From Ceratodon purpureus (lineage: Eukaryota; Streptophyta; Bryopsida; Pseudoditrichales; Ditrichaceae), in assembly GCA_014871385.1 (NCBI GenBank), contig CM026422.1:20264177-20328176 (forward strand): a stretch of DNA of 64,000 nt, read 5' to 3'. A program made the translations under genes and the position numbers. Below, in pieces: positions 27,001-37,554 of this stretch; position 1 is the first letter of the stretch, and each line of letters opens with the position of its first letter. Under the pieces are notes generated by a model. That model was not told where the DNA came from and searched no databases. It saw only the letters and a program-made list of their open reading frames with translations.

Positions 27001-28703
27001 CGAACGCTTATGCCGAATGGACTGATCCCGTGACAGGGAAACGGAAGGGTGGAGAAGAGATACAGGCTAAGATCACGCTAAAGGAGCACAGGAAATTCAT
27101 AGGAATATGTATCCTTATGGCGGTCAGAAACCAGCCACGCGTGCGAGACTACTGGACGGTGCACACCGATGCTATGCATTGCGGGAGTGTGGCGAGCACG
27201 ATGCGAAGGAAGCGTTTCCTGTACTTGTTACAGTGCTTGCATATAGTGTCCAAGGATGCTGTGAGGTACGACCGGGCCGACCCATCCTATGATCCCATTG
27301 CACAGATCCGGTGGCTTCTGGACACCCTCGTCCGGAACTTTCAGTCCCTCTGGAACGCATCGCCATATCTCTGCGTTGATGAGTCCATGGTTCCATACAA
27401 TGGAAGGTACTGCTCATTCAAACAGTACCTTCCATTGAAGCCAATCACACACGGAATCAAGGTGTGGTGCCTCTGTTGCTCCGTCACCAAGTACGTGCTG
27501 AATCTGGAGGTTTATGTGGGCGCTGCAAATGAAGCACATGCTGGTCTGCCTCAGCATGCGTGCGGGTCGGGTGGAGGAGTAGTCTCACGCCTCACTTCAG
27601 GGTGGGAGGGGATGTGGTATACGGTTGTCATGGACAACTATTTCACGAGCCCCATGCTCTTCGAGAATCTGCTAACCCGGGGCTTCTACGCGGTGGGAAC
27701 GGCGCAGCAGAAAAGGGTGGGATTCCCCACAAGTTTACGAGTGCCTGACAAGGTGGCACGGGGGTCGCTGGAGGTCCGTGTACACAGGGATCGAGAAATG
27801 GCAGCAATCCACTGGCAGGACACGAAGGGGGTCAGCTTCTTGTCAACTGCAGCGGACCCAATGCAGCGAGGTGGAACTATGGTCAGCCGACACCATAGCG
27901 GTGGAAAGTCAGAAATTCCGACCAGTCCTATTCAAAAATTATACTCGGCCATGATGCGGGGTGTTGACACGCAGGATCAGTTGCGTGCCAGTTACACAAC
28001 GCAGATATTCACCAAGAAATGGTGGCATAGACTGTTTTTTTTTGGGTTGGACTCTGCCACCACAAACTCTTATCTACGGTACAAGCACATGTGTGCTGAC
28101 GCTGGGAAGAAAGCGGTTGACCACGAGAGGTTTATGCTCCTACTTGCGCACGGATTGATGGAGTGTCCACTAACAGGGGATCCTCCTCCCGCTGCTACCC
28201 CGCGACGATCTGCCATGTCCCGCCAAACTGCCGAGGAGCGCCTCGAGGAGACGCCTCTCGCTGCGGAGGACCCGGAAGCTCCTGGAGCAGAGGAGATATT
28301 TCTTTCTCAAGACTCCGTTAACGGGGCCGCTCCTGAGGGCAACCCCGACCCCCATAGTGGAAACCATTCTCGAGCCGCAGAGCATACTGGGCCACGGAGC
28401 ACCAGCGCCGGAACCTCCGCGAGTGGGGGGGGGAGGCGCAGATACCAGGCGAGGAGTCCGGGTGCAAGAGGTACTCTGCCGACTGGCCCCCCACAACGGC
28501 AATCAAGCAGCGCAGGGGAGAGCTGCAGCCCCGCTCCAAGCCTCGCCAAGCGGTCCATGCCCTGCCACAGCATCAAGGGGACACTTCGCAGAAGATGTCG
28601 GGTGTGCAAGCGCCGCACCTATTGGGTGTGCAGAGCATGTCGAATGTGGTCGATGTGCCCTGGATCTTGTTTTCTCGAGTTCCATGGGAGTACACACATA
28701 TGA
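24030..28703 (+). CDS. piggyBac transposase (DDE_Tnp_1_7) with one frame break
   Basis: Cuts and pastes the element at TTAA sites. The first long exon runs to 25779; GT at 25780 and AG at 25958 define a 179-bp phase-1 intron whose removal joins two open frames exactly (ERT-G-TPCPHAAEEME). The second exon reads an acidic N-terminal region (DSDPDWVPEG, SGDSEED). Its frame stops at 26755, and the catalytic core continues in another frame from about 26740 to 28703. No credible intron links them, so a frameshift or sequence error at about 26740-26900 is likely. Core: GPVQCFLDIW, VDESMVPYNGRY (first Asp), VMDNYFTSPMLF (second Asp), MRGVDTQDQL (third and fourth Asp). The C-terminus has the cysteine-rich CRVCKRRTYWVCRACRMWSM motif, ending CFLEFHGSTHI. 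The true start is unclear; ATG 24582 (MGSEWCKG) is an alternative. The 5' region, up to 600 residues, is unusually long for the family. Confidence 0.85.
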
Positions 28704-29483
28704 CAGCGGTTGTTTTTTTTTTCTCTTTTTTGGCAGAGTGGAAGCGATTATTGGATACCCCTGGGTTTCGCCGCTGGATGCACCGTTGGCGGTAATGTCC
28801 ACCATTCTCGAGCCCCATAGAGTATTTGCTTTCCTGCTCGTACAGTGCTCTCACTAACTCTTCGCTCTTCATGCAGGCAGAAAACTTGGGCGATTTATGA
28901 CGTCTCCGTTGAGAAAGCGCGAAGGGCAGCTGCTTTGCGTTCACCCCCATCGCCATAGTGTGCGGGAGTCGTTGTGGCCTCCATTGTCGGATGCGGGGGC
29001 TCGGTTCTTATTGCCTCAAAAGCCTTTCTTTGTGTTTTTTTTCCTCGCACAGCGTATCCTGTCAAACACAGAGCTTGCTCTATTTTGCTGACGTACACCA
29101 GTCCTGACGTCTTCTTCACTTCAGGTCTGTCCCGTCTGTGCTGTAAATCGTCCTCTCCATTTCTTCGACTGCTTCCCCCATAGTGCCTGTAGCCTCATCT
29201 CGGATTTGATAGAGATGGATCCTAGAGCGTGGTCCCTATCTACCTGGTACGGTCTCATTATATGTAACTTCTCCTAGGAGATTTTCTTAATAAATTCTGA
29301 TCATCTTCATTCAGTTCTCCTTGTCTAACTCCGTAGTGATTGTCATCACTAACCATGTGTAATACCCTAACCCCCATCCGCCTTAGTCCGAGCCTGGGTC
29401 GTGCTTCTGGTTGTCCTGCGCAGGTAGGCCTCAAGGCTCATGGGCCCTGAGAGTGGTGCTACGTCTGGCACAGTGATGTCTCG
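28704..29483. other. piggyBac interior downstream of the transposase
   Basis: No supported gene. Probable 3' UTR of the transposase transcript, including T-runs near 28710 and 29035 and AATAAA-like sequence near 29290. No second terminal repeat lies here, so the cargo to the right belongs to the same element as the transposase. Confidence 0.45.
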
Positions 29484-29702
29484 GAGCAGGCACCTGCTGC
29501 GAAAAAGGAGGAGGTGGCTCCATCGGTTGAGGAGGCACCGTTGGTTGCGGTCCATTCAGCTCCCGTGGTGAAGGAGGCTGCTGCTCCCTCGGAGGAGGCA
29601 TTCATTTCAGAGTAGAGGGCGCTGGCTGCACCTATCGAGGAGGCACCATCTGTTGTTCATGATGCGTCTGTTAGCGCTGTTATGAATCCTGAGGGACCCT
29701 AG
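29484..29702 (+). pseudogene. Pro/Ala/Glu-rich coding relic inside the piggyBac element
   Basis: One frame reads irregular repeats of the type APxxEEAP (for example KKEEVAPSVEEAPLV, then APVVKEAAAPSEEAF). A TAG at 29613-29615 interrupts it; the same frame then continues (APIEEAPSVVHDA) to a second TAG at 29700-29702. No start, splice site or domain can be assigned. Composition and rhythm are those of a low-complexity region of a plant protein, so a captured and broken host exon fits best. No donor gene is in the window. Confidence 0.45.
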
Positions 29703-29756
29703 GTACTTGGAATTTGTAATAGTCACTTGCTCTCACTCATTTTTTTTCAAATGTTC

Positions 29757-30092
29757 ATGATGATAAACTTAGATTCTCTATTTCAGATTTTCCTGATGAT
29801 AAACTTAGATTCTGTTTTTCTAATTTTCATGATGATAAACTTAGATTCTGTTTTTCAAATTTTCGTGATGATAAACTTAGATTCTGTTTTTCAAATTTTC
29901 ATGATGATAAACTTAGATTCTGTTTTTCTAATTTTCATGATGATAAACTTAGATTCTGTTTTTCTAATTTTCATGATGAAAAACTTAGATTCTGTTTTTC
30001 TAATTTTCATGATGATAAACTTAGATTCTGTTTTTCAAATTTTCATGATGATAAACTTAGATTCTGTTTTTCAAATTTTCATGATGAAAAAC
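29757..30092 (+). repeat. 36-bp minisatellite inside the piggyBac element
   Basis: Nine full copies and one partial copy of a 36-bp unit, ATGATGATAAACTTAGATTC followed by a T-rich 16-bp half. Copies differ by single bases. Because 36 is a multiple of three, the top strand is open throughout (MMINLDSVFQIF repeated). There is no sign that this is translated. It lies about 400 bp upstream of the B3 gene and could belong to that gene's promoter or leader. Confidence 0.9.
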
Positions 30093-30489
30093 TGATGATT
30101 GGGCTCGTCACTTCTTGTACCTCCGCAGGCAATGATTGGACTAATTACCCGGCTGTTGTTGATTCTCATCATCAACCCATACTTCATTTTTGGCGACAAA
30201 TCCGATTTCCCGATCCGATTTCCCCTCCCCTGAGACGTCTTGTCCGGTAATGTCTTCACAGACTCCCCTGTCTCGTCAACGCCGACTGCCCCTCATGAAT
30301 GCCGCCGACACAATAAATAAAGGCCGTCTTCGCCTCATAACTGCCGCCTTCTCCGACTCTGAGGTACATACCCCTCACCCTGAAATCTATCTCCCTCCCC
30401 TACACTCTGTACTTTACCTCACACCGCCCCCATACTCCCTCATTTTCCACGTTTTCTATTCCAAGTACGCTGACTCTAAGTGTGGAACC

Positions 30490-31949
30490 ATGGCTGGCGG
30501 AAGTTCGCATGTACATATGCAGGAGCTGGAGGATGTCAAGGCTTGGTACTTCACTGTCCATGTGACCTCGAAGGTTCACCGTGAGCGCCTGGTAAGCGAC
30601 CTCAGTTCCTCCTCCGATTTCCATTGGCCATAGCTGAGAACACGGTGTGTGATGTCAATGAGATTGAGCTCATCTGCGAGTACTGCATGGTCCTTAGAAG
30701 GCAAATTCTTTTCAGCTCCATTGTCTTTGCAGTTGAATGAATTGGAGGCTCTCTTACCGAGCATGTGCTGCTGGATTTCAGGATATTCCGAGTGCCTTTG
30801 GCCGCCGATGTGGTTTTCCCAGCCAAGTGCACTGCAAGCTCATCACGTCCATGAGCAGGCAGCCGGAGTGGCCCGTCATGTTCCGCACCCATGGCGTCAC
30901 TGACCCTAGGGTGTCCGCCTTTTCCATCGGAGATGGCTTCCCGAAATTCATGGAGGACAACAACATACAGCTTGGGACGCTCCTGATCCTCGAAAGGGTG
31001 GACAACGACTTCCTACATGTGACAATCTACCGCCGCCCTGACGAGACGGCCCCGGTCCTAACACCTCCACCGTCCCCACAAACGGACCTCCGCCCTCACT
31101 TCCGCAAGACACTTCGTGCCTGCCATGTCCGGGTTTCCAAATCCACCCGTCTGGTAAGCTCCCTCACTCTGCTACGTTACTGCGTCGATCTGGTCTTTGC
31201 AAATCCGGTTACAAGTCAGTAGGGGCTTTAGAATGCATATGCCTTGATGGGGAAGCATAGACTGTGAATAGGAGAGCCGGAGAGAGAGGACAGAATGTTG
31301 GAAAAGCAGATTGAATTGTGGAGTTTTTTTTTTTTTTTTTGTTTTTCCGGGAGCTTGGTATTTGGGGCTCTTCGGGGTCAATGTCGGTTTCAGAGCAGAC
31401 CATGGAGACCTCGTGGTACTCAGTCCGGAGTGGAATTTGTGAGAGAGCAGCTTCTGAAATTGAATTCATATCACCCGATTCGGCCCTTTAGATGCGGAGT
31501 TCGGGTTCTGGGTAAATAGGTTCTTATGACTCTTGAATTAGCTGCAGTGTGAGGTACGTATGATACACAAAACTCCTTTGATGGATAGCGTTTCCAGTGA
31601 AGAATGTGCGACACCTGTGACTTAGAGCACATTATGAAAGATTCAGTCTCCACGACGGCTGTAGAGATATATCTATTACATACTAATGCCTATTGTCTGA
31701 TCTCAGGACATCCCCACTGCGTTCTGGCGCAGCCTGGCATGGGAGCGCTTCGACGGGCCTTGGTACACCTTGGAGGGGCCGCTTCATACGGTGCTGGTGA
31801 AGTCCGCAGTTTATTGCTCTGCCAAGCAAACCTTCTGCTTCCTCACAAAGGGATGGGTAGACTTCGTCGCCATGAATCGCCTGAATCTGGGGGATACCTT
31901 GGTTTTTACTCTCGTCGGTGTGGCAGAATTCAATGTGGCAACGGTGTGA
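30490..31949 (+). CDS. Two-B3-domain DNA-binding protein carried by the piggyBac element
   Basis: Probable nuclear DNA-binding protein of the plant B3 superfamily (REM-like in having tandem B3 domains). Three exons, 30490-30591, 30782-31153 and 31707-31949, all phase 0, give 238 residues. Start ATG 30490 sits in a good context (AACCATGGC). Exon 1 codes 34 residues ending VHRERL. Exons 2 and 3 each begin exactly with DIP(S/T)AF, the first strand of a B3 domain. The first domain contains QPEWPVMFRTHG and GFPKFMEDNNIQLGTLLILER; the second contains WYTLEGPLH, LTKGWVDFVAMNRLNLGD and TLVFTL. The preceding exons end ERL and TRL at the same GTAAGC donor, so the two domains look like duplicated exon modules. 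No stop or frame break is seen. No EAR or activation motif is visible. Host-gene capture is inference. Confidence 0.85.
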
Positions 31950-33139
31950 GTCAGCGGCCTGAACTGGGACTTTCTGTACAGGATGCGGCGGTTCTAGAGG
32001 TTCTTCTCGTGGACTGAATTTGGGAGTCCGTGCTTGTAGCTGGTGGGAGCAGGGAGTGGAGCCATTTTGTCTTGACGAATTCTGTATGTAGGTTCTACTT
32101 ACCCCTTGCTAATAGTTACATGTACAGTGCCTGAATTTGGTCTCATTAGCTTCGGAGATAGAGTCCACTCCAAGACTTGGACGACATGCAACACTCTAAT
32201 GTACATGTGTAAATTTTTTGACTCTAATGGCTATCACTTTGCCCCTAAGTTGTCCCATATCTCTGTTATCCCCTTTTGCCGAGCTTCCGAGGGGAGGGCA
32301 ACCGCTTTTGTGTCAGACTTCTGCTGAACGGGACTCGCCTTCCCCAACCGCCTCTACCCGTCCATTCCGCGGGTCCCCTTCACGGCCAGTGTCGTTCCCC
32401 TTGCTGCCGGGTTTTCTGGAGCTGGTCGCTCCCCTCTCTCAGGAGCGGTGCCGTGGTCGCTCCCATGAAGTCTGTTCGCAAGCCCCGTTGATGCCCTCGG
32501 AAAGATGGGACACCTGTCGTCACAGGAGTGGGTTCTCCCCAAACTGAAAGGAAAACTACGGTGCAAGTGCACTGTATGGGTTCTGTTTTGTATTTTGATT
32601 TTTTGCGGGATATTGGTAGTGATTTTCGGGGGTTTTTAGATTTCCACTACACCTACATGGGCTAGGCATGATTCTGACCGCAGGGATTGCAAGAATTCGT
32701 CCCGGAGGTGCTCAAATTCGATGGGTGTGACTCTGCTCTGGACCGTATAGAGGAGGGACTCTTCCACAGAAAAAAATCTATATCAATTCGAAAAAAATTA
32801 ATTTTGCACTTGGGTTTCCTTTCCCTCTTGGTACTCCGTGTTGACATTCCCGTCCAGGGCACAGTCGAATTCCTCCATTTTATCCCACCTCACATGTGTT
32901 GGATAACCGGGAGGCACTCAAACCGTATGACTGTTCTCACACCAGTTTTGCTACTCAAATACACGTTAATTTCTCCGAGTATGTTCAAATTCACTCCGAA
33001 CTAGAATGTCATCATGAAAGCAGATCAAGGTAGCTACCATTTCAAACGGATAGATTTACATTTTGCCTTCACTTGCACCTCCCATCGAACAAGATTCGTC
33101 ACAGTGTCAACAAAAACCGGTTTCCCTCAGAAAGTGCTT
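31950..33139. other. Right part of the piggyBac element, no firm gene
   Basis: Follows the B3 gene up to the right terminal repeat. It contains open stretches (32218-32547 and 32687-33004) without recognisable domains and with plausible splice sites, for example AG before 32680. More captured exons or 3' UTR are possible but cannot be supported. Confidence 0.4.
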
Positions 33140-33152
33140 GGGCACTAAAGGG
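33140..33152 (-). repeat. Right terminal inverted repeat of the piggyBac element
   Basis: GGGCACTAAAGGG followed by TTAA at 33153-33156. It is the perfect inverse of the left end. Confidence 0.93.
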
Positions 33153-33156
33153 TTAA

Positions 33157-34120
33157 CGAATTCTGCGTTGAAGCGGCCGAAAAATTCCTTTCGAGGTGAG
33201 ATCACGGATGGATCTTTCGGTGAGAAGGGTTCAGTTTATGATACAAACTTCATAACTGGATTTGTGGCAGCCAGAGATGGGATTGTTTTTCACGCCACTC
33301 TAAAAGAAACCGGAGGTCTTGATGGGCATTCACATCAAAATGGCAGATAGCTGTTCTTACTACTCGGTGCGTGCATCATTGTCCGTTCGTCTTCGGCACT
33401 TGACAACCTAGACAGATGCACAGTGCTATTTTGCAACCTCTCCTACCTGTTGTTTATTTAGCGGACATTTTCTAGGACGATATTAGAGATCAACTCAAAG
33501 AAGATAAGCTTATCTTCTTCATATTTTGCAAACAATCATTTCATCCTGGAAGGTTAAAAAGAGATCACTTAAATTGAAACCCACAGGGTTGAGCCATTGG
33601 AGCTGATCATTGTTCATGCTTCAAGTGTAAAACTCATTAACCTGTGTATTAAAGCTAGTCCGAGTAGCATTGGTTTCTTGCAATACTGATATCTGGTTCA
33701 CTTCTAGAATCTACCATATACAGGTTTCAGGTCCTTCCAGCATCAACATGTACAAGTTACACCTTGCAATAACACATGCAATTGGAAGCCTCCTACAAAA
33801 ACTCTGCACCTAAACTCTCCATCCACCCTCATTCCACTATCATGATATTCACGCCGATCCAAGACACATTTCTAATCAAGAACACATCGCTTTACTTAAA
33901 AACTTGTGACCTAGAGCCGTCTACCTGGATTTCCTAAGGATAGATTGAATCCACTAATTTCATTGATACACTCCCAGGCTGGAGAAAGGAAAAATCATCA
34001 ATACTCCAGTGAGAACAATCTGTGCTATGCTGCAACAGACAGCTTAAATTCCGGAACCATACAGTATGTACATCATCGTCTAAACAAGAGAGAGATCGAG
34101 AAAGAGAAACAGCGATCACC
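33157..34120. other. Interval between the piggyBac element and PRT1
   Basis: No gene recognised. The right part should be the 3' UTR of the minus-strand PRT1 gene. A short open frame at 33063-33350 crosses the element border and is not supported. Confidence 0.4.
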
Positions 34121-35743
34121 TCACGAATGGAAAACAACGCGGAAAAAATCTATGTCTTCGTCATCGCGGCTGAAAGCCTCAAACTCTTCCTCATCATCGT
34201 GGTCATCAAACTCGCCGTCTTCCCCATGGCTGTGCATAAAAGCCTCGTGATGATCATCGCCGTCTTGCAAAACATATACTTCGTGATGGTCATCGCCATC
34301 TTGGAGAACGTAATCCTCTGCAATCTCCCGAACACCGTCTTCGACAACACCATCGGCAGCACCGTCTGCAGATGGCGCAACTTGAGGGTCCGAGGTTTCC
34401 AAGGTACTCGCGCCATTCCCTTGCGGACTTTCACCGAGGTTGCCAATACGGTGCTGCATCAGCAAGACTTGGAGCGCTTCAGATTCGTTGCAGTCTTCGG
34501 CAATGACCCGAAGATCCATGATGTTGAGGCTCCGATTTGCCATCGCGTCCAGGAACTGCCGGCCCATGCTGCCGCGGCTTGGAAGCCGAACTTCCACCAT
34601 GCGATGCTCGGGAGTGTGCCGCTGATTGAACCTGCCGACGACGCAACCTGTTTCGTGGCATTTCTGACACAAGTCGAAGCCGATGGCCTCGGGGCAGTCC
34701 TGGCACTGGAAACGCTTGCCAACGATCGGCATCATACCGCAGCCGTCGCAACCGACTGCACGGTGGACTGGTCCCGGGAGGCTTTTTCTTATGCGGCTCT
34801 TCAGAAATAAGTCTTGTGGCTCCGATGGCGGTAGCTGCGGTCTGTTGGGCGGCCGATCCCTTTCTTCAGCGGCGACTTGGAGAGATCGTTGCGCATACTC
34901 AAGTGGGAAAATTCTGTCTATGTAATGATGAAGCTCTAAGCATACCTGAGGGAACATCCCCGGATGCTCAGCTTTGCACGATGGACAGCTGACTGATTCG
35001 TCATCACCGACCACCACGCAATGCTCGCAAAACATGTGACCGCAATTCAACACCACCGGCCGGTACAAAAGGTTACCGCAATGCAAGCAGGCCAGGTCCA
35101 GAGTCGTCACTGTAAGGTCCGTCAAATCAGGCAGTAAGATGTCCAGATTCTCGGTTTTCCCAAGCAATTCTTGACCTCCAGGAAGTGTTTCTTCTCCTTC
35201 ATCAGGCATGGGAGCCTTACCTTTGAAAGAACCCATAACGTCCGCCTCTTTTGAAGGATTAGGGTTAGGGTCATCGCTGTTGCTGCTGGCAGAATTCGAG
35301 AGGCAAACACTTCCACGCTCGGAGCACGGGTTGGAAGAAGAAACAGTCTCGGTCGCAATAGAGGAGGCTTCCTCCGAAGTGTTCTCTGGAGGGGTATCCT
35401 CCATCGCAATGTCGAGAGGCATATTTCTAATGCGAGGCGGTTGGGGATTAATCTCAGGGGAGAAGATGCCTCCCTGCGCTTCCTCCTCCTGTACCTCTTT
35501 GGCTCGAGTGAGATACTTGTCGTGCACAGCTTTGAGCAGGACAAAATGAAGCTGTTCACATATTCGAGGGAAATGCATGTAGGGTCGGCGGCAGAGAGGG
35601 CAGAGATTCTTGTAGGCGCCGTCCATGGCCCTGTGTACACACCAGAAACAGAACAGGTGGCCACATGCGTGCACTATTGGCTTGTAAACGAGCTCCAAAC
35701 AGATAATGCATTGAAACTGCTCCGCATCGTCGTGCGTCTCCAT
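34121..35743 (-). CDS. PRT1: E3 ubiquitin ligase PRT1 (N-degron pathway)
   Basis: RING-type ubiquitin ligase that in Arabidopsis recognises proteins with aromatic N-terminal residues. Single coding exon, 540 residues. RING 1 has Cys12/15, Cys27, His29, Cys32/35 and Cys48/51. RING 2 has Cys219/222, Cys234, His236, Cys239/242 and Cys253/256. A ZZ zinc finger starts at Cys332/335 and includes Cys347/350, Cys359/362 and His376/His380. The order RING-RING-ZZ is specific to PRT1. The linker between the RINGs is Ser/Pro/Glu-rich. The C-terminus is very acidic and contains a duplicated decapeptide (VLQDGDDHHE). All zinc ligands are intact. The start METHDDAEQF, eleven residues before the first RING Cys, is the only ATG that gives the expected spacing. 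An intron-containing 5' leader probably extends right towards 37500. Confidence 0.93.
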   Translation of the reverse strand: METHDDAEQFQCIICLELVYKPIVHACGHLFCFWCVHRAMDGAYKNLCPLCRRPYMHFPRICEQLHFVLLKAVHDKYLTRAKEVQEEEAQGGIFSPEINPQPPRIRNMPLDIAMEDTPPENTSEEASSIATETVSSSNPCSERGSVCLSNSASSNSDDPNPNPSKEADVMGSFKGKAPMPDEGEETLPGGQELLGKTENLDILLPDLTDLTVTTLDLACLHCGNLLYRPVVLNCGHMFCEHCVVVGDDESVSCPSCKAEHPGMFPQVCLELHHYIDRIFPLEYAQRSLQVAAEERDRPPNRPQLPPSEPQDLFLKSRIRKSLPGPVHRAVGCDGCGMMPIVGKRFQCQDCPEAIGFDLCQKCHETGCVVGRFNQRHTPEHRMVEVRLPSRGSMGRQFLDAMANRSLNIMDLRVIAEDCNESEALQVLLMQHRIGNLGESPQGNGASTLETSDPQVAPSADGAADGVVEDGVREIAEDYVLQDGDDHHEVYVLQDGDDHHEAFMHSHGEDGEFDDHDDEEEFEAFSRDDEDIDFFRVVFHS

Positions 35744-37540
35744 TGTACAAAACTGATTCTACTACCCCAGCAAAGCGGTAAGTCACGCAAGAGAGTTCTC
35801 TGCTTCAGCTATTGTCAACAGTCTAGACGTCAATCTCCTTCTCTGCAGAAAATGTTAAACAGATTTAGCAAATTGTTGTCTCCACAGAAAGTCTGTCGTG
35901 TAAATCATGCAAAGATTACAACACTAATCAGGACTGCCACTTCACAATCAAGATCTTGAACGATGGAATTTAAAACAAATCAAGCTTAAGAAATGAGTTG
36001 AGAGGCATACATGGTACTTCTGAGGAGGACGCCTAAGAAGTAAAGAAATCGTAGCAGAACCCATGAAATTGTGAATAATCCACACGCAATCTAGGCCGCG
36101 GTTCTTATTATCAGAAATGCATCACTCGCGTAGTCCACAGCTAGTATTATGTACTTGCAAGCTGCCGCATACAGAGTGACAGTGAGTCTAAAAACGAAGT
36201 ACAAGTACTCTGAGCCAAAGACTCCTGAAATTCTTGGAAACCCTATATGGACTACTAACGATTTTAAGGCCAAAACGTTCTGAGTACTCTCTGGGATACA
36301 TAGGGAATGACTTTCCTTGACCCGCAAGAAAAATTTCAAGGATGCAGAAAAATTGACCGCCCCCAAACTCTCTAGAGTGTTCTAGAAGCATCCTAAAAAC
36401 TGTAACAAACCTTCCACAACTAAGCCATGCTTTATCAGACAAGGCAGACAGATCGCTCGAGAATGAATGCTTGAATTAAGATTATTCAAAACAGGCCCTC
36501 TCACCATAATCTTCACTCAACTGCCATGGAAAAGAACACTTACTCTGTCCGACTGTAGCTAGAGCCCAAAAAATTCTTACCTCTTATGAAGCCAGAGAAC
36601 TGGTACAAATTTCAATATCCCATAATTATCTGAATTCCGCTTCGATACAACTAGTCAACTAAATTATGCCAACGCCATCGCCTAATTAAGCCCCGAGCAG
36701 AGCATCAAACGACCTGCGGAAGCAACAACACATCAGAAACAGAAAAGGAAGAAAGAATTCAAATCCAACATCAATAGAGAAAAGAATTGCAAAAGTTGAG
36801 CTGTAACAACACTCCAGCTTAGAGATCAAAACACGAAAATCACCGTGAACGATCTTGCAGGCAAGGCCAAAACTCCAGCATCCAAACAGGCAACAACAGG
36901 GACAAAGCCCAAGCGGTGAACCAAATTCCAGGCCCCAAGTTCACACGCAACAAGACTACAACACTCGTGCACTACTTCACCTACCCAACCACCCCAACAA
37001 CAAACTCAACCCAAACTCACCACAACCCTAAAAAACGAAGCACAATCAATCAAACCTCTCACACTCCAGCAACACCTCCAAAACTCATCCACACTACCCA
37101 TCTCTCCCAAACAAGCACACGCCCCACCTCACCAACACCCTCCATCCCACACCACCACCAATCCATCCATGATCCCACAAAATCCAGCACCATGACCTAA
37201 TCCTCACGAATAAGCATCAAACACCAAGAGAATCCAAATACCATACCTCCCATATCACACATAAAAAAACCTCATCCTCCACCTCACAACACAGCAGCAA
37301 ACTCATCCCACACGTGCAAACCTCGACCCAAATGATCATCACACCACCAACATAAAGTACCTCCCCATGGTAAGCACCCAAATGGCGTCGCCCCTCTCCC
37401 CCCCTGGCTCACGAGCGCTGACGGACACGTTGATCTGAGAATCAATGGAATGCGGGCGGAATAACCGAGGCTGCAAAAACACTGGGCCCTGCAAAACACT
37501 TCCGTGCAATCTGCCCACTGCCTTCTCTCTCTTGAGCCCT
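35744..37540 (-). promoter_or_regulatory. PRT1 leader and upstream region with C/A-rich top strand
   Basis: No coding sequence recognised. From about 36880 to 37300 the top strand is strongly C/A-rich with little G or T (the PRT1 sense strand is G/T-rich). It gives Thr/Pro-rich translations that are composition effects. This is most simply the 5' UTR and first intron of PRT1, with transcription starting near 37300-37500. Confidence 0.45.
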
Positions 37541-37547
37541 CTCTCTC

Positions 37548-37554
37548 TATATAA
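37548..37554 (+). promoter_or_regulatory. Possible TATA box of a rightward transcript
   Basis: TATATAA embedded in a pyrimidine-rich tract (CTCTCTCTC before it, ACTCTCTGTG after it), a usual plant core-promoter setting. To its right, up to about 38260, the top strand is GT-rich, the mirror image of the sequence to its left. No coding gene follows, so a non-coding divergent transcript is one option. Confidence 0.35.

Larger units (their letters stand above)
23139..33156 (+). mobile_element. piggyBac-superfamily DNA transposon, 10 kb, with cargo
   Basis: Both termini are visible. The left end is TTAA (23139-23142) followed by CCCTTTAGTGCCC; the right end is GGGCACTAAAGGG followed by TTAA (33153-33156). 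The 13-bp terminal repeats are perfect inverses and begin with CCC, and the target site is TTAA, all diagnostic of piggyBac. Between the TTAAs the element is 10,010 bp, several times the usual 2-5 kb. On the plus strand it carries the transposase (about 24030-28703), a relic of a Pro/Ala/Glu-rich coding sequence (29484-29702), a 36-bp minisatellite (29757-30092) and a two-B3-domain gene (30490-31949). Perfect ends and intact catalytic residues suggest fairly recent activity. One frame break in the transposase leaves present autonomy uncertain. Confidence 0.93.

Noticed and set aside
29727..30095. 122-residue frame of MMINLDSVFQIF repeats as a protein
   Set aside because: A minisatellite with a period divisible by three stays open by chance. 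There is no context for translation.
36916..37200. Thr/Pro/His-rich plus-strand frame of 94 residues
   Set aside because: Explained by the C/A-rich strand asymmetry of the PRT1 leader. The same effect gives a Thr/Pro/His-rich minus-strand frame at 49126-49599.
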